64,000 nucleotides of DNA. It comes from Thermanaerosceptrum fracticalcis. GTDB taxonomy: Bacteria > Bacillota > Peptococcia > DRI-13. The first letter of the stretch is position 1. Each line of letters starts with the position of its first letter. Positions 37,556 to 46,440 of the stretch are shown here, piece after piece. The stretch covers positions 1,598,501-1,662,500 of the forward strand of contig NZ_CP045798.1 in the NCBI RefSeq assembly GCF_000746025.2, in the 5' to 3' direction. A program made the translations under genes and the position numbers. The notes under the pieces are model-generated. The model searched no databases. It worked only from the letters and a program-made list of their open reading frames with translations, and was not told where the DNA came from.

Positions 37556-38098
37556 TTAACTAAAGGTTGGTGGAGTAACTACCCATATACAGATACACTT
37601 TTCGGTACCGGGGTTTCTATACAAATGTGGTTGGTTAGCATCAAAGTAAATACTGTCCCCTTCTTGTAACACATAAACCTCATTACCAATGCAAACTTCT
37701 AGAACTCCTTGCAGAATAATTGCGAACTCTTCTCCTTCATGACCATCTACTTCTCCGGATGAAGCATTAGGTTCAACCATCTTTAAGATAGGTTCCATCT
37801 TCCGATTCATGGCGGGTGCCAAAAGTTCGTAAACAATTTTTGAACTACCGATAAGGAGTTTATTTCTTTCGTCTTTTCTTACAACAACTTTTTTCTCGGG
37901 AACTTTTTCAAAAAACTCTTTCAGTTTAATTCCTAATACCTCAGCAATCTTTTTTAATGAAGCTATTGAAGGATCGGTAATATTTCTTTCTACCTGACTT
38001 AAAAAACCTACTGATAGACCAGTATTATCTGCAATGTTTTTTAATGTTAGACCTCGTTCCTCTCGTAATTGCTTGATTCTCTTCCCAATATCTACCAT
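37556..38098 (-). CDS. XRE-cupin transcriptional regulator
   Basis: A 180-residue regulator. The N-terminal ~65 residues are a Cro/C1-type helix-turn-helix (RIKQLREERGLTLKNIADNTGLSVGFLSQVER). The C-terminal ~70 residues are a cupin barrel (EGDSIYFDANQPHLYRNP) that normally binds a small effector. Such proteins usually control catabolic clusters. I chose ATG 38098 with GGAGGAG upstream. It is the first gene of the minus-strand cluster, 75 nt before dctQ, and is likely its local regulator. Confidence 0.9.
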   Translation of the reverse strand: MVDIGKRIKQLREERGLTLKNIADNTGLSVGFLSQVERNITDPSIASLKKIAEVLGIKLKEFFEKVPEKKVVVRKDERNKLLIGSSKIVYELLAPAMNRKMEPILKMVEPNASSGEVDGHEGEEFAIILQGVLEVCIGNEVYVLQEGDSIYFDANQPHLYRNPGTEKCICIWVVTPPTFS

Positions 38099-38110
38099 GA
38101 TCTCCTCCAA

Positions 38111-38522
38111 ATGTTAAAGTAAGACTAATAATGATATCTTTAAATTTTAGCACAAGTAAAATATAATGCATGACTAATAATATTTTAGTATACCTAAATA
38201 CAATATATTATTTCGATCTTAATGTCGAAATTCCTCCTAATGTTTAGATATTTTTTTAAAATAAATTTTTGTTTTGCTGATCTTTATTATTAAGTCTTCT
38301 TATACTTTTCTTTGATCATGTCTCTATTTCGTTTAGCCACTTACTTCTCCCCGTTAAAAAACAAGCATAACCTTGCCACTACGCAAGGTTATGCTTATAA
38401 TATCACCGGTTCTTATTTTTCCAAATTCATTACTACCAACTAATAGCAACTGCCTACTGTCTAGCTTTTCATTTATACAAAATAATGATAATATTGAAAA
38501 AAAGGTTTATGGTGGTGTAAGC
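38111..38522. other. intergenic region with divergent genes
   Basis: A 412-nt AT-rich gap between the XRE-cupin gene (leftward) and the LytS-like gene (rightward). It should hold both promoters, but I cannot assign convincing -35/-10 pairs. One strong structure is present, the hairpin at 38356-38396 listed separately. No further coding frame is supported. Confidence 0.6.
38356..38396 (-). terminator. strong minus-strand terminator-like hairpin with no obvious gene
   Basis: A perfect 14-bp stem (38363-38376 with 38383-38396, loop of 6) that on the minus strand is followed by GTTTTTT. On the plus strand it is followed by ATAATATC, so the orientation is clear. No minus-strand gene ends here. 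Confidence 0.65.
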
Positions 38523-40229
38523 ATGGAGAATACCTTATTCTTTCAAATGGCGGAAAGAATGGCCTTGATCATTACCATCGCTTTTCTTCTCACCCGTTTT
38601 AAACCCTTAAGAAGGCTCCTGCACCACAACATCGCATTAAAAGAACGTTTACTTTTAACCATAATCTTTGGTGCCATCGCTATTTTTGGCACCTATTCGG
38701 CCATTGAAATCCAGGGAGCCCTGGCAAATTCCCGGGTCATCGGAGCCGTAGTCGCAGGACTTCTGGGTGGTCCCGCCATGGGTGCGGGAGCCGGTCTTAT
38801 CAGCGGACTACACCGCTGGTCCTTAGGCGGGTTTACGGCCTTTGCCTGTGCTCTTTCCACTTTTACAGAAGGCTTAATCGCCGGTCTAATCAGGAACCGG
38901 CTTAATGATAGACGCGCCCGGTGGGAGATAGGCCTTTTTACCGGCGTTGTTGCAGAAAGTCTGCAAATGATCATTATCCTTCTAGTGGCGAAACCCTTTA
39001 CCGCAGCCTGGGAACTGGTTCAGGTTATTGGTATGCCCATGATCATCTGGAACTCCATCGGTATCGCTCTTTTTATGATGATTATTAGAAATGCTCAGGA
39101 AGAAGAGGAACGTATCGGTGCCACCCAGGCCCAAAAGGCTTTGGCCATCGCCGATAATACCCTAAAATACCTGCGCAACGGTTTGAACCTGGAAACTGCC
39201 CGTATCGTAGCCAAAGTGATAAAGCAGCACACCTCGGTGGCCGCCGTGGCCCTTACGGATACCAAAACAATTCTGGCTCATGAAGGCGATGGTACTGACC
39301 ACCATTTACCCGGTCAACCTATCATGACTGAGGCTACCCGCTGGGTTCTGGCCAATGGCGCCAGCAAAATTGCCGAAAGCAGGGAAGAAATCGGCTGCCC
39401 TTATCCCACCTGCCCTCTAAATTCGGCAGTCATTGTCCCCCTCTTTTCCCGCGACCAGATAACCGGTACACTCAAGCTTTATCATAATAAAGAAAAAGCC
39501 ATTTCCCCCCTGGACCTGGAGTTTGCAAAAGGTTTAGCCCACCTTTTCTCTACTCAATTGGAAATTGCCGCCCTGGAGAATCAGAGTAAGCTATTAAAAG
39601 AAGCAGAACTCCAGGCTTTACAGGCCCAAATTAATCCTCATTTTCTTTTTAATGCCTTAAACACTATTATCTCCTTTTCCCGCTCCGACCCGGAAATGTC
39701 CCGTAACCTTTTGCGCCATCTGGGAGATTTTTTCCGTAAATCATTACTGAAGGATAAAAAGGTCATTACCCTGGCGGAAGAACTTGAAAGAATCGATGCC
39801 TACTTAAGCATTGAACAGGCCCGTTTCGGGCCACGCCTCCAGGTTTTTAAGGATATTGATGCCTCTACCCTCAACTACCCGCTACCCCCCTTAATCCTCC
39901 AGCCCCTGGTAGAAAATTGCGTAAAGCACGGTATTCTACCCAAGCCCGAAGGTGGGGCTGTCTACATTAAAGCCCGCAGCGACGGCAATGATGTCTATGT
40001 CACCATTGAAGATAATGGGATTGGGATGCCTGTGGAATTGCTGGCCACCTGCTTAAAAGGGTGTAATAAAAAAGAAGGCGGCATCGGCCTCCTTAATGTG
40101 AATGAACGTTTGAAAAACATGTATGGACCGGAAACTACCCTTTCTGTAAAAAGCACCCCCGGTAAAGGCACAGTTTTCCATATGAAACTTCCCCTAAAAT
40201 GGAAGGAAGGAGGGCAAATGGTCAGTTGA
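38523..40229 (+). CDS. LytS-type sensor histidine kinase
   Basis: A 568-residue kinase of the LytS family. The N-terminal ~190 residues hold about six membrane segments of the 5TM-LYT sensor type. A GAF-like domain follows (about residues 230-360). The phosphoacceptor region reads QAQINPHFLFNALNTI, and an ATPase domain ends the protein (VENCVKHGILPK, EDNGIGMP). I chose ATG 38523; a longer frame from 38373 would cross the GGTGGTG ribosome binding site. The gene overlaps the LytTR regulator gene by 4 nt. In related BtsS/YpdA/LytS systems the signal is extracellular pyruvate or a similar metabolite. Confidence 0.92.
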   Translation: MENTLFFQMAERMALIITIAFLLTRFKPLRRLLHHNIALKERLLLTIIFGAIAIFGTYSAIEIQGALANSRVIGAVVAGLLGGPAMGAGAGLISGLHRWSLGGFTAFACALSTFTEGLIAGLIRNRLNDRRARWEIGLFTGVVAESLQMIIILLVAKPFTAAWELVQVIGMPMIIWNSIGIALFMMIIRNAQEEEERIGATQAQKALAIADNTLKYLRNGLNLETARIVAKVIKQHTSVAAVALTDTKTILAHEGDGTDHHLPGQPIMTEATRWVLANGASKIAESREEIGCPYPTCPLNSAVIVPLFSRDQITGTLKLYHNKEKAISPLDLEFAKGLAHLFSTQLEIAALENQSKLLKEAELQALQAQINPHFLFNALNTIISFSRSDPEMSRNLLRHLGDFFRKSLLKDKKVITLAEELERIDAYLSIEQARFGPRLQVFKDIDASTLNYPLPPLILQPLVENCVKHGILPKPEGGAVYIKARSDGNDVYVTIEDNGIGMPVELLATCLKGCNKKEGGIGLLNVNERLKNMYGPETTLSVKSTPGKGTVFHMKLPLKWKEGGQMVS

Positions 40230-40975
40230 TTAAGGTATTAGTTGTGGATGATGAGATTCCCTCCCAAAAAGAACTTGCCTATATCATAAATCAGCACCCG
40301 GACTTTGAAGTGGCCGGAACAGCCGGCTCAGGCAGGGAAGCCCTGGAACTCCTGAGCCGCTTAAAACCCCAGGTGGCATTTCTCGATATCCAGCTTTATG
40401 ACATCAATGGCATGGACCTGGCAGAAAAAATTACTCATATTGACAAGAATATACTCATTATCTTTGCCACAGCCCATGACGACTTTGCCGTCAAGGCCTA
40501 TGAATTAAATGCCCTGGATTACGTAGTAAAACCTTTTGACGAAATACGTATCTTTAAAACCCTGGACCGCATTCGCAGTAACCTGACCGTGCAAGGAACA
40601 CCTGCTCCCCTTGAAGAAACCTCGTGTCCTTTAGAGTCTCCCCTGGAAAGAATCTGTGCTGTCGGTAACGGCAGGTATATGGTAATCAACTGTAAAGACA
40701 TCGTTTATGTCATGGCAGAGGAAAGGAAAACCCTGCTTAAACTAAAGGATGATTATCTTCCCAGTTCCTTTACTTTACAGGAGCTTAGTGAAAAACTGGA
40801 CCAAAAAGATTTTTTACGGGTCCACCGTGCCTATATCGTCAATCTTCGTCATATTAAGGAGGTAATTCCCTGGTTTAACGGGAGCTTCAAACTAATCATG
40901 GAGGACCGCCAAACCTCTGAAATTCCAGTAAGCCGCCACTATGCCAGGGATTTGAAACAAAGGTTAGGCCTATAA
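40226..40975 (+). CDS. LytTR-family response regulator
   Basis: A 249-residue regulator with an N-terminal receiver domain (phosphoacceptor Asp in VAFLDIQLYD, near residue 55) and a C-terminal LytTR DNA-binding domain (LRVHRAYIVNLRHIKEVIPWFNGS). I chose the TTG at 40226, which overlaps the kinase stop as TTGA and has AGGAGG 12 nt upstream. The partner kinase is directly upstream. The direct-repeat site at 41013-41042 is its likely operator, placing the gene at 41112 and the CstA-type transporter in its regulon. Confidence 0.92.
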   Translation: MIKVLVVDDEIPSQKELAYIINQHPDFEVAGTAGSGREALELLSRLKPQVAFLDIQLYDINGMDLAEKITHIDKNILIIFATAHDDFAVKAYELNALDYVVKPFDEIRIFKTLDRIRSNLTVQGTPAPLEETSCPLESPLERICAVGNGRYMVINCKDIVYVMAEERKTLLKLKDDYLPSSFTLQELSEKLDQKDFLRVHRAYIVNLRHIKEVIPWFNGSFKLIMEDRQTSEIPVSRHYARDLKQRLGL

Positions 40976-41001
40976 CCTGTCTGATGACAGGTTATTTTTT
41001 A
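40973..41001 (+). terminator. intrinsic terminator after the LytTR regulator gene
   Basis: TAACCTGTC and GACAGGTTA form a 9-bp stem with a TGAT loop, followed by TTTTTTAT. It overlaps the regulator stop codon and isolates the two-component genes from the transporter operon. Confidence 0.85.
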
Positions 41002-41012
41002 TACCGCAACAA

Positions 41013-41042
41013 TACCTCTCAGTAGCCGTTTTCTACCTCTCA
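41013..41042 (+). promoter_or_regulatory. candidate LytTR operator (direct repeat, 21-bp period)
   Basis: TACCTCTCA occurs twice, at 41013-41021 and 41034-41042, exactly 21 bp apart. This is two turns of the helix, the arrangement bound by LytTR-domain dimers. It lies about 70 nt before the start of the gene at 41112 and directly upstream of a TATAAA-type -10 (about 41062). Confidence 0.72.
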
Positions 41043-41111
41043 TGCAAAAACCGTGTATCCAGTATAAATTTCATAATATTATAAAAGTAGTAAAAGAAAG
41101 GGTGGGTAAGA

Positions 41112-41633
41112 ATGCCGAATACATTGAGACAAGACCTGGAAAAGAAATACTCTCGTTTCTATGATATTAAGGAAAAACCCTCCTTTGTCCCCTTTCCCGT
41201 GGAGCTTTATGCCCATTTTTACCAGCGTAATGAAAAATATTTTGCCAGCAAGAAGATTAACCTCTGGTCTTTGGACCACGAGGAACACTGCCTGGTTAAA
41301 TATTATGACTCCCTGACTAAAACCGACCTAGAGAAAATGATTAACACTTTAAAAGAGGGGATAGGACACCTGGTTAACCCTCATCCCAACCATATGAAGA
41401 CTTTTCTCACAGGGGTTTTTATTACCCGGGAAAAAGTCTCACCTGAAATGAGCAGTTTGGTGGAGAAATTTGCATACAGCAAAGTCTTCAAATTTTATCT
41501 CTACGGCTGGTGTGACCTGAGGTTGATTGTTCTGGATTTATCTTCCCGGCAGGTAATCTGTAACAGAGCAGGACGGGAGGTGAGGAAATTCTACGAAAGC
41601 CTGTTGGGGGATATGGATAAAAAACTGAACTAA
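41112..41633 (+). CDS. unknown protein upstream of the CstA-type transporter
   Basis: A 173-residue protein I do not recognise. It has no signal peptide or membrane segment and is rich in Lys, Tyr and Phe. Recognisable features are PVELYAHFYQRNEKYF in the first third, a HPNHMKTFLTGVFIT stretch in the middle and KFYLYGWCDLRLIVLDL near the end. It starts at ATG 41112 behind AAAGAAAGGGTGGG. It lies directly behind the LytTR site and 20 nt before cstA, so it is probably co-transcribed with the transporter and may modulate it; that is inference. Confidence 0.75.
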   Translation: MPNTLRQDLEKKYSRFYDIKEKPSFVPFPVELYAHFYQRNEKYFASKKINLWSLDHEEHCLVKYYDSLTKTDLEKMINTLKEGIGHLVNPHPNHMKTFLTGVFITREKVSPEMSSLVEKFAYSKVFKFYLYGWCDLRLIVLDLSSRQVICNRAGREVRKFYESLLGDMDKKLN

Positions 41634-41653
41634 ATTAAAGGAGGAAACTCATC

Positions 41654-43270
41654 ATGAGTGCTATCTGGTTAATCCTCGGCGGCATTGTTATTTTTCTTAT
41701 TGCCTATACCATGTATGGTGCCTGGCTGGCCAAACAATGGGGAATTGACCCCAATCGGAAGACCCCTGCCCATACCCGGCGGGATGATATCGACTACTGC
41801 CCGGCCAAAGCTCCGGTACTTTTAGGCCACCACTTTGCTTCTATCGCCGGAGCCGGCCCCATTACCGGTCCTATTCTGGCCAGTGTTTTCGGCTGGATCC
41901 CTGTAGCCCTCTGGATAATTGTTGGTAGTATTTTCGTAGGCGGTGTTCATGATTTTGGTGCTCTTTTTGCCTCCATTCGCCACGATGGTAAATCCATTGG
42001 AGAAATCATCGAAGCAAATATTGGTAAGTCCGGCAAGAAACTCTTTGCTGTTTTCGCCTGGTTAACCCTTGTTCTGGTAGTAGCAGCCTTCCTGAGTATC
42101 ACTGCCAGCACCTTCGTCAGCGTACCTGCAGCAGGTACTTCTTCCTTACTGTTTATCGTCCTGGCTGTTATTTTCGGTTTCGTTGTGTATAGAAAAAATG
42201 CTCCCCTTTCTGTTTCTACTGTAGCAGGGGTTGCTCTCCTTTTAATCTGTGTCTGGCTGGGGCAAGTATTCCCCTTAAAGATGTCTTTAGCTGCCTGGAT
42301 TTATCTGTTAATTGTCTACATCTTTGCTGCTTCCGTTCTGCCCGTGTGGATGCTGCTCCAGCCCCGTGACTACCTGAACTCCTACCTGCTTTACGCCATG
42401 ATTGCCGGCGCTGTTATCGGTATCTTCGCCATGAACCCCACCATCCAGTTAGCCCCCTTCACCGGTTTCTATGTCAGTAAGCAGTATCTCTTCCCCATGC
42501 TTTTCGTAACTGTAGCCTGCGGTGCTATCTCCGGTTTCCACTCCCTCGTTGGTTCCGGTACAACCTCTAAGCAGTTGGATAACGAGAAAGACGCGAAGAT
42601 TGTTGGTTACGGTTCCATGCTCATTGAGGGTGTTCTGGCCTTAATCGCCCTCACTACTGCAGCTTATGTAGCCGGTCCCAAACTGGCTGAACTTCTAAAA
42701 GCCGGGGGTCCCATCAACGTTTTCTCCGACGGGGTTGGTACCTTCCTGACAGTAATCGGTATGGATTTTGCAGTGGGCAAACAATTTGCTGCCCTGGCCC
42801 TTTCCGCCTTTGCTTTAACCAGCCTGGATACCGCTACCCGTCTGGGCCGCTTTATCTTCCAGGAATTCTTCTCTGAAGCCGGTCAACAAGACTCCATCCT
42901 GACCAACCGCTTTGTTTCTACCACTATCACAGTAGCAGCCGGTGGTTTCCTGGCCTTCAATGGTTATGCGAAAGTATGGCCTCTCTTCGGCTCCGCCAAC
43001 CAGCTCTTAGCTGCTCTGGCTCTTATCGCCGTAGCTGTTTACCTGAAAAAAATTGGCAAGAACAACAAGATGTTTACTATTCCCACAGCCTTCATGTTTG
43101 CCGTCACACTAACAGCCCTGTATTTCCTGGTTAAAGCCAATATGGCAGCCAGCAATTTTATCCTGGTTGGTTTCGGTATTGCCCTCTTTATCCTGGCCGT
43201 AATCCTCCTCATTCAGGCCTGGAAGGTCCTGGCAGACAAAAACACCGGCGATCCCAACCTCAAAGCATAA
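41654..43270 (+). CDS. cstA: CstA-family transporter (pyruvate or peptide symporter)
   Basis: A 538-residue membrane protein with about 16 predicted helices, of the CstA family. The short form here matches the family's Gram-positive members. GHHFASIAGAGPITGPI near residue 55, HDFGALFASIRHDGKSIGE and GFHSLVGSGTTSKQL are family blocks. E. coli members (BtsT, CstA) import pyruvate with protons or take up peptides and pyruvate in starvation. It starts at ATG 41654 with AAAGGAGGAAAC upstream. The adjoining LytS/LytTR pair favours a pyruvate-type substrate. Confidence 0.93.
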   Translation: MSAIWLILGGIVIFLIAYTMYGAWLAKQWGIDPNRKTPAHTRRDDIDYCPAKAPVLLGHHFASIAGAGPITGPILASVFGWIPVALWIIVGSIFVGGVHDFGALFASIRHDGKSIGEIIEANIGKSGKKLFAVFAWLTLVLVVAAFLSITASTFVSVPAAGTSSLLFIVLAVIFGFVVYRKNAPLSVSTVAGVALLLICVWLGQVFPLKMSLAAWIYLLIVYIFAASVLPVWMLLQPRDYLNSYLLYAMIAGAVIGIFAMNPTIQLAPFTGFYVSKQYLFPMLFVTVACGAISGFHSLVGSGTTSKQLDNEKDAKIVGYGSMLIEGVLALIALTTAAYVAGPKLAELLKAGGPINVFSDGVGTFLTVIGMDFAVGKQFAALALSAFALTSLDTATRLGRFIFQEFFSEAGQQDSILTNRFVSTTITVAAGGFLAFNGYAKVWPLFGSANQLLAALALIAVAVYLKKIGKNNKMFTIPTAFMFAVTLTALYFLVKANMAASNFILVGFGIALFILAVILLIQAWKVLADKNTGDPNLKA

Positions 43271-43280
43271 AAATTAATTT

Positions 43281-43305
43281 AAGGGCCCCTATTGGGGCCT
43301 TTAAT
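43281..43305 (+). terminator. intrinsic terminator after cstA
   Basis: GGCCCC and GGGGCC form a stem with a TATT loop, followed by TTTAATTATT, 10-35 nt after the cstA stop. Confidence 0.75.
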
Positions 43306-43441
43306 TATTGTCCACTTTACATTTTCTGTATTATAAAAATAATTTTGTGCAATTCCCTTGTAAAATAATATAAATTATAAATATAATGGTAATTAGATGC
43401 AAATTTAACAGTCTCGTACAGCATAATATGGAGGTATGCAG

Positions 43442-44623
43442 ATGAACCAACCACCAGACATGACTAAGAAACAAAAGCTATGGACCAGGGACTTTATCCT
43501 GATCTGTGCGGCGACTTTTCTTATCTTTTGCGGTTTTCAGATTTTGATGCCCACGCTACCCAAATATGCTGCCACCCTGGGTGCAGATAAAAAAATGATT
43601 GGTCTTATTAATGGTATTTTTACTATTGCTGCCGTATCTTTCCGTCCTTTCATCGGTCGGGAACTGGATCTCAGGGGACGCAAGGGCATTTATCTGGGGG
43701 GGTTGGCCCTTTTCTTCCTGGCCGTATTAGGATATATCTGGGTACCCACACTCTTCTTACTTCTTGCCTTACGTTTAGTTCATGGTCTAGGCTGGGCAAC
43801 CTCCTCTACAGCGGCGGGCACCATCGTGGCCGATATTATTCCCCCCTCCCGCCGGGGTGAAGGAATGGGCTATTACGGCCTCTTTTCTACCTTAGCCATG
43901 GCCATTGCCCCAGCCCTGGGTTTGACGCTCATCCCTAATTATGGTTTCTCTTTTATCGCAACACTTTCTCTCATACTGACAGCCGGAGCCTTTCTGGCTG
44001 GTTATGCTATCCAGCTGGAAACCAGAAAAAATCAAGGACTGGACAGTCGTCCACCGGGCGGCAAGCCGTCCGTCTTTGATAAACGGGCTCTCAAAGTATC
44101 CCTTGTGATGCTTTTTATGACCCTTAGCTACGGCGGCGTGGTTACTTTTTTGCCCCTTTATGCGGAAGAACGGGGCATTGCCAATATCGGTCCCTTCTTT
44201 ACTATTTATGCTCTATCTCTTATGGTTACCCGTCCTGTAGCCGGTAAGTATTACGACCGTAAAGGTCCTAACCACGTTATTCTTTTTGGTCTTCTATCCA
44301 TCTTCTTTTCCACTGTCCTTTTGTCCCAAGCCTCGGCCCTACCTCTTTTCTTGATAAGCGGCATTCTTTACGGCCTGGGCTTCGGTTCCATCCAGCCTAC
44401 CCTCCTGGCCCTGGCCATCCAGGGAATTGAACCCCAGCGCCGGGGTGCGGTCAATGGCACAGTGATGTCCGCCTTTGACCTGGGTATAGGTGTAGGCTCC
44501 CTTTCCCTGGGTCTGATTGCTAACGCTCTGGGATACTCTTATATGTATCTGATTTCGTCTGTGACAGCGCTCATCGGTTTGGCCATCTTCTTTTTCTGGC
44601 CTAAACCCGCAGCAACAGGCTGA
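43442..44623 (+). CDS. major facilitator superfamily transporter
   Basis: A 393-residue protein with 12 predicted membrane helices. The loop 2-3 signature is GRELDLRGRKGIYLGG, a variant of the MFS GxxxDRxGRR motif. A second copy, GKYYDRKGPNHVI, follows helix 8. A proline/glycine-rich helix 5 (GYYGLFSTLAMAIAPALG) resembles drug:H+ antiporters of the DHA type. The substrate is unknown. I chose ATG 43442 with GGAGGT 6 nt upstream rather than the ATG directly adjoining that site. It stands alone between two terminators. Confidence 0.9.
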   Translation: MNQPPDMTKKQKLWTRDFILICAATFLIFCGFQILMPTLPKYAATLGADKKMIGLINGIFTIAAVSFRPFIGRELDLRGRKGIYLGGLALFFLAVLGYIWVPTLFLLLALRLVHGLGWATSSTAAGTIVADIIPPSRRGEGMGYYGLFSTLAMAIAPALGLTLIPNYGFSFIATLSLILTAGAFLAGYAIQLETRKNQGLDSRPPGGKPSVFDKRALKVSLVMLFMTLSYGGVVTFLPLYAEERGIANIGPFFTIYALSLMVTRPVAGKYYDRKGPNHVILFGLLSIFFSTVLLSQASALPLFLISGILYGLGFGSIQPTLLALAIQGIEPQRRGAVNGTVMSAFDLGIGVGSLSLGLIANALGYSYMYLISSVTALIGLAIFFFWPKPAATG

Positions 44624-44645
44624 TTAGAAAACATTAAACATATAC

Positions 44646-44675
44646 GAAAGGAGGCAGAATCAACTGCCTCCTTTC
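44646..44675. terminator. bidirectional terminator between convergent genes
   Basis: A 12-bp perfect stem (GAAAGGAGGCAG / CTGCCTCCTTTC, 6-nt loop) lies between the MFS gene and the nucleoside kinase gene, which converge on it. The stem ends at the stop codon of the kinase gene. Confidence 0.8.
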
Positions 44676-46357
44676 TATTCATGGAAAGAACTTCCCCCAA
44701 TAAACTCCCGTAAGATAGAGTTCAGGGGAACATGCTGATCTGGTATTTCCGGGAAGTGTTTTAACAAGGTGAGAAGGCGCTGGGCATCGGCATATTCCTT
44801 CTCCTCGCGGGTAACTTTAGCCAAAAGGGGATAGGCATATTTCTTAAAGACACCCAGTTCGTAAATCAAAGCGGAATTAAACATCATGTCAGCTTCCTCC
44901 TGATAAGGAAAGATGTTTTTTTCTTCACCGCGGCGCACTGAAGGCCAGCGTTTCAAGGTGGCCAGGGCATCGTGGGAACGGAACTGGTTATCCCGCACAA
45001 TCCGGCGAATGAGCCTGGTATCCGTGGTAGGTATCCTGTTGTGGTTGTCAATACTGATCTGGGTAAGGGCACTGATGTAAATTTTGTATTTATTCTCCCG
45101 CTTAATGGAGGCCGTTAATTTCTCATTGAGGCCGTGAATACCTTCAATGATAAGGGGATGATCCGGTTTAACCTGCAGTTTCTTACCGCGCCATTCCCGT
45201 TTGCCCAAAAGGAAGTTGAAAGTGGGTATCTCCACTTCCTGTCCGGCGATGAGCTGCTGCAACTGCTGGTTAAAAAGCTCCAGATCCAAGGCTTCCAGGG
45301 CTTCGAAATCGTATTCACCGTTTTCGTCACGGGGTGTATGCTCACGATCCACAAAATAGTCATCCAGGGATAAGGAAACCGGTTGAAGACCATGGACCCG
45401 GAGTTGAATTAATAAGCGCTGAGCAAAAGTGGTCTTGCCGGAAGAGGACGGGCCGGCAATGAGTACGACCCGGAGTTTATCCCGGTTGGCATAAATCTCA
45501 TCAGCGATTCTTGCAATCTTTTTTTCATGGAGGGCCTCGGCAATATGAATTAAGCAATTCCCTTCATTGGGATTCTGAGCCAAAAGACGGTTAAGCCCGG
45601 CTAAATTATTAATTCCCAGGATACCTGCCCATTCTTCTGACTCCCGGAACACCTGAGCCAGTTTGGGTAGATCCGTTATCGGGGCAACTTCACGGGGATT
45701 ATGGGGGGCTGGAAACCTTAAAAGAAAACCTTGGGCATAAGGCTGAAGCTGGAAAACATTTAAGCCTCCCGTCCTAGGCGCCAGTACGCTGTGAGAATAA
45801 CTGGCATAATTACCGCAAGTAAGAATTCTTACTTGTTTCCAGTCCATATTCTCCACAATGGCGCTCTTTTCTTCATGGCCCTTTGCGCAGAGAATTTGTA
45901 TAGCCTTTTCTTTCGGCATCATCTCAGGTATAACCGGCAGGTCTTGAGCTACAATTTCTCGCATTCTCGCCTCCAGGGCAATTATGTCTAAGGGTGATAT
46001 GGTTTTATAACCTTTGAATTCACAGTAATAGCTCTTACCCAGGGAATGCTCTACTAATATGGTTCTATTGGGAAATAGCTCCCAGGCAGCTTTTACCAAA
46101 AGGAACACCAGGCTCTGCCTGTAGATCCGTATGCCATCCTCGGAGGTAAGATCAAGATACTCTATGGTGCCCGGCTCTTTAATTTCCGTGTACAAATCCA
46201 CAACTTCGTTATTATACTTGGCGCCTACAATGGGAGAGGCAAATCCACAGCCATACTGCGGGGCAAGGTCCAGTAACACGGTACCGGGAGCAACATGAAG
46301 AGAGTGACTGCCTATTTGAATGGGAATCTCCTGACTTTGTTGCAGCTCTTTGAACAA
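44675..46357 (-). CDS. TGS-domain nucleoside (uridine) kinase
   Basis: A 560-residue fusion protein. The N-terminal ~230 residues resemble the TGS plus second-additional domains of threonyl-tRNA synthetase (SHSLHVAPGTVLLDL). The C-terminal ~220 residues are a P-loop uridine-kinase domain with Walker A GPSSSGKTTFAQRL, a LDDYFVDREHTPRDENGEYDFE block and a lid arginine stretch (RLIRRIVRDNQFR). This architecture is known for nucleoside kinases in Clostridia and Thermotoga. It would phosphorylate uridine or cytidine in salvage. The start is a TTG at 46357 with GGGGAG 7 nt upstream. Confidence 0.9.
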   Translation of the reverse strand: MFKELQQSQEIPIQIGSHSLHVAPGTVLLDLAPQYGCGFASPIVGAKYNNEVVDLYTEIKEPGTIEYLDLTSEDGIRIYRQSLVFLLVKAAWELFPNRTILVEHSLGKSYYCEFKGYKTISPLDIIALEARMREIVAQDLPVIPEMMPKEKAIQILCAKGHEEKSAIVENMDWKQVRILTCGNYASYSHSVLAPRTGGLNVFQLQPYAQGFLLRFPAPHNPREVAPITDLPKLAQVFRESEEWAGILGINNLAGLNRLLAQNPNEGNCLIHIAEALHEKKIARIADEIYANRDKLRVVLIAGPSSSGKTTFAQRLLIQLRVHGLQPVSLSLDDYFVDREHTPRDENGEYDFEALEALDLELFNQQLQQLIAGQEVEIPTFNFLLGKREWRGKKLQVKPDHPLIIEGIHGLNEKLTASIKRENKYKIYISALTQISIDNHNRIPTTDTRLIRRIVRDNQFRSHDALATLKRWPSVRRGEEKNIFPYQEEADMMFNSALIYELGVFKKYAYPLLAKVTREEKEYADAQRLLTLLKHFPEIPDQHVPLNSILREFIGGSSFHE

Positions 46358-46440
46358 CGTTTATCTCCCCTTTCTGCCTTCATTATATTCTATCTTTATA
46401 TCTTTTACCTCCTGTAAATTACTGTCAATTTGCCACAAAA

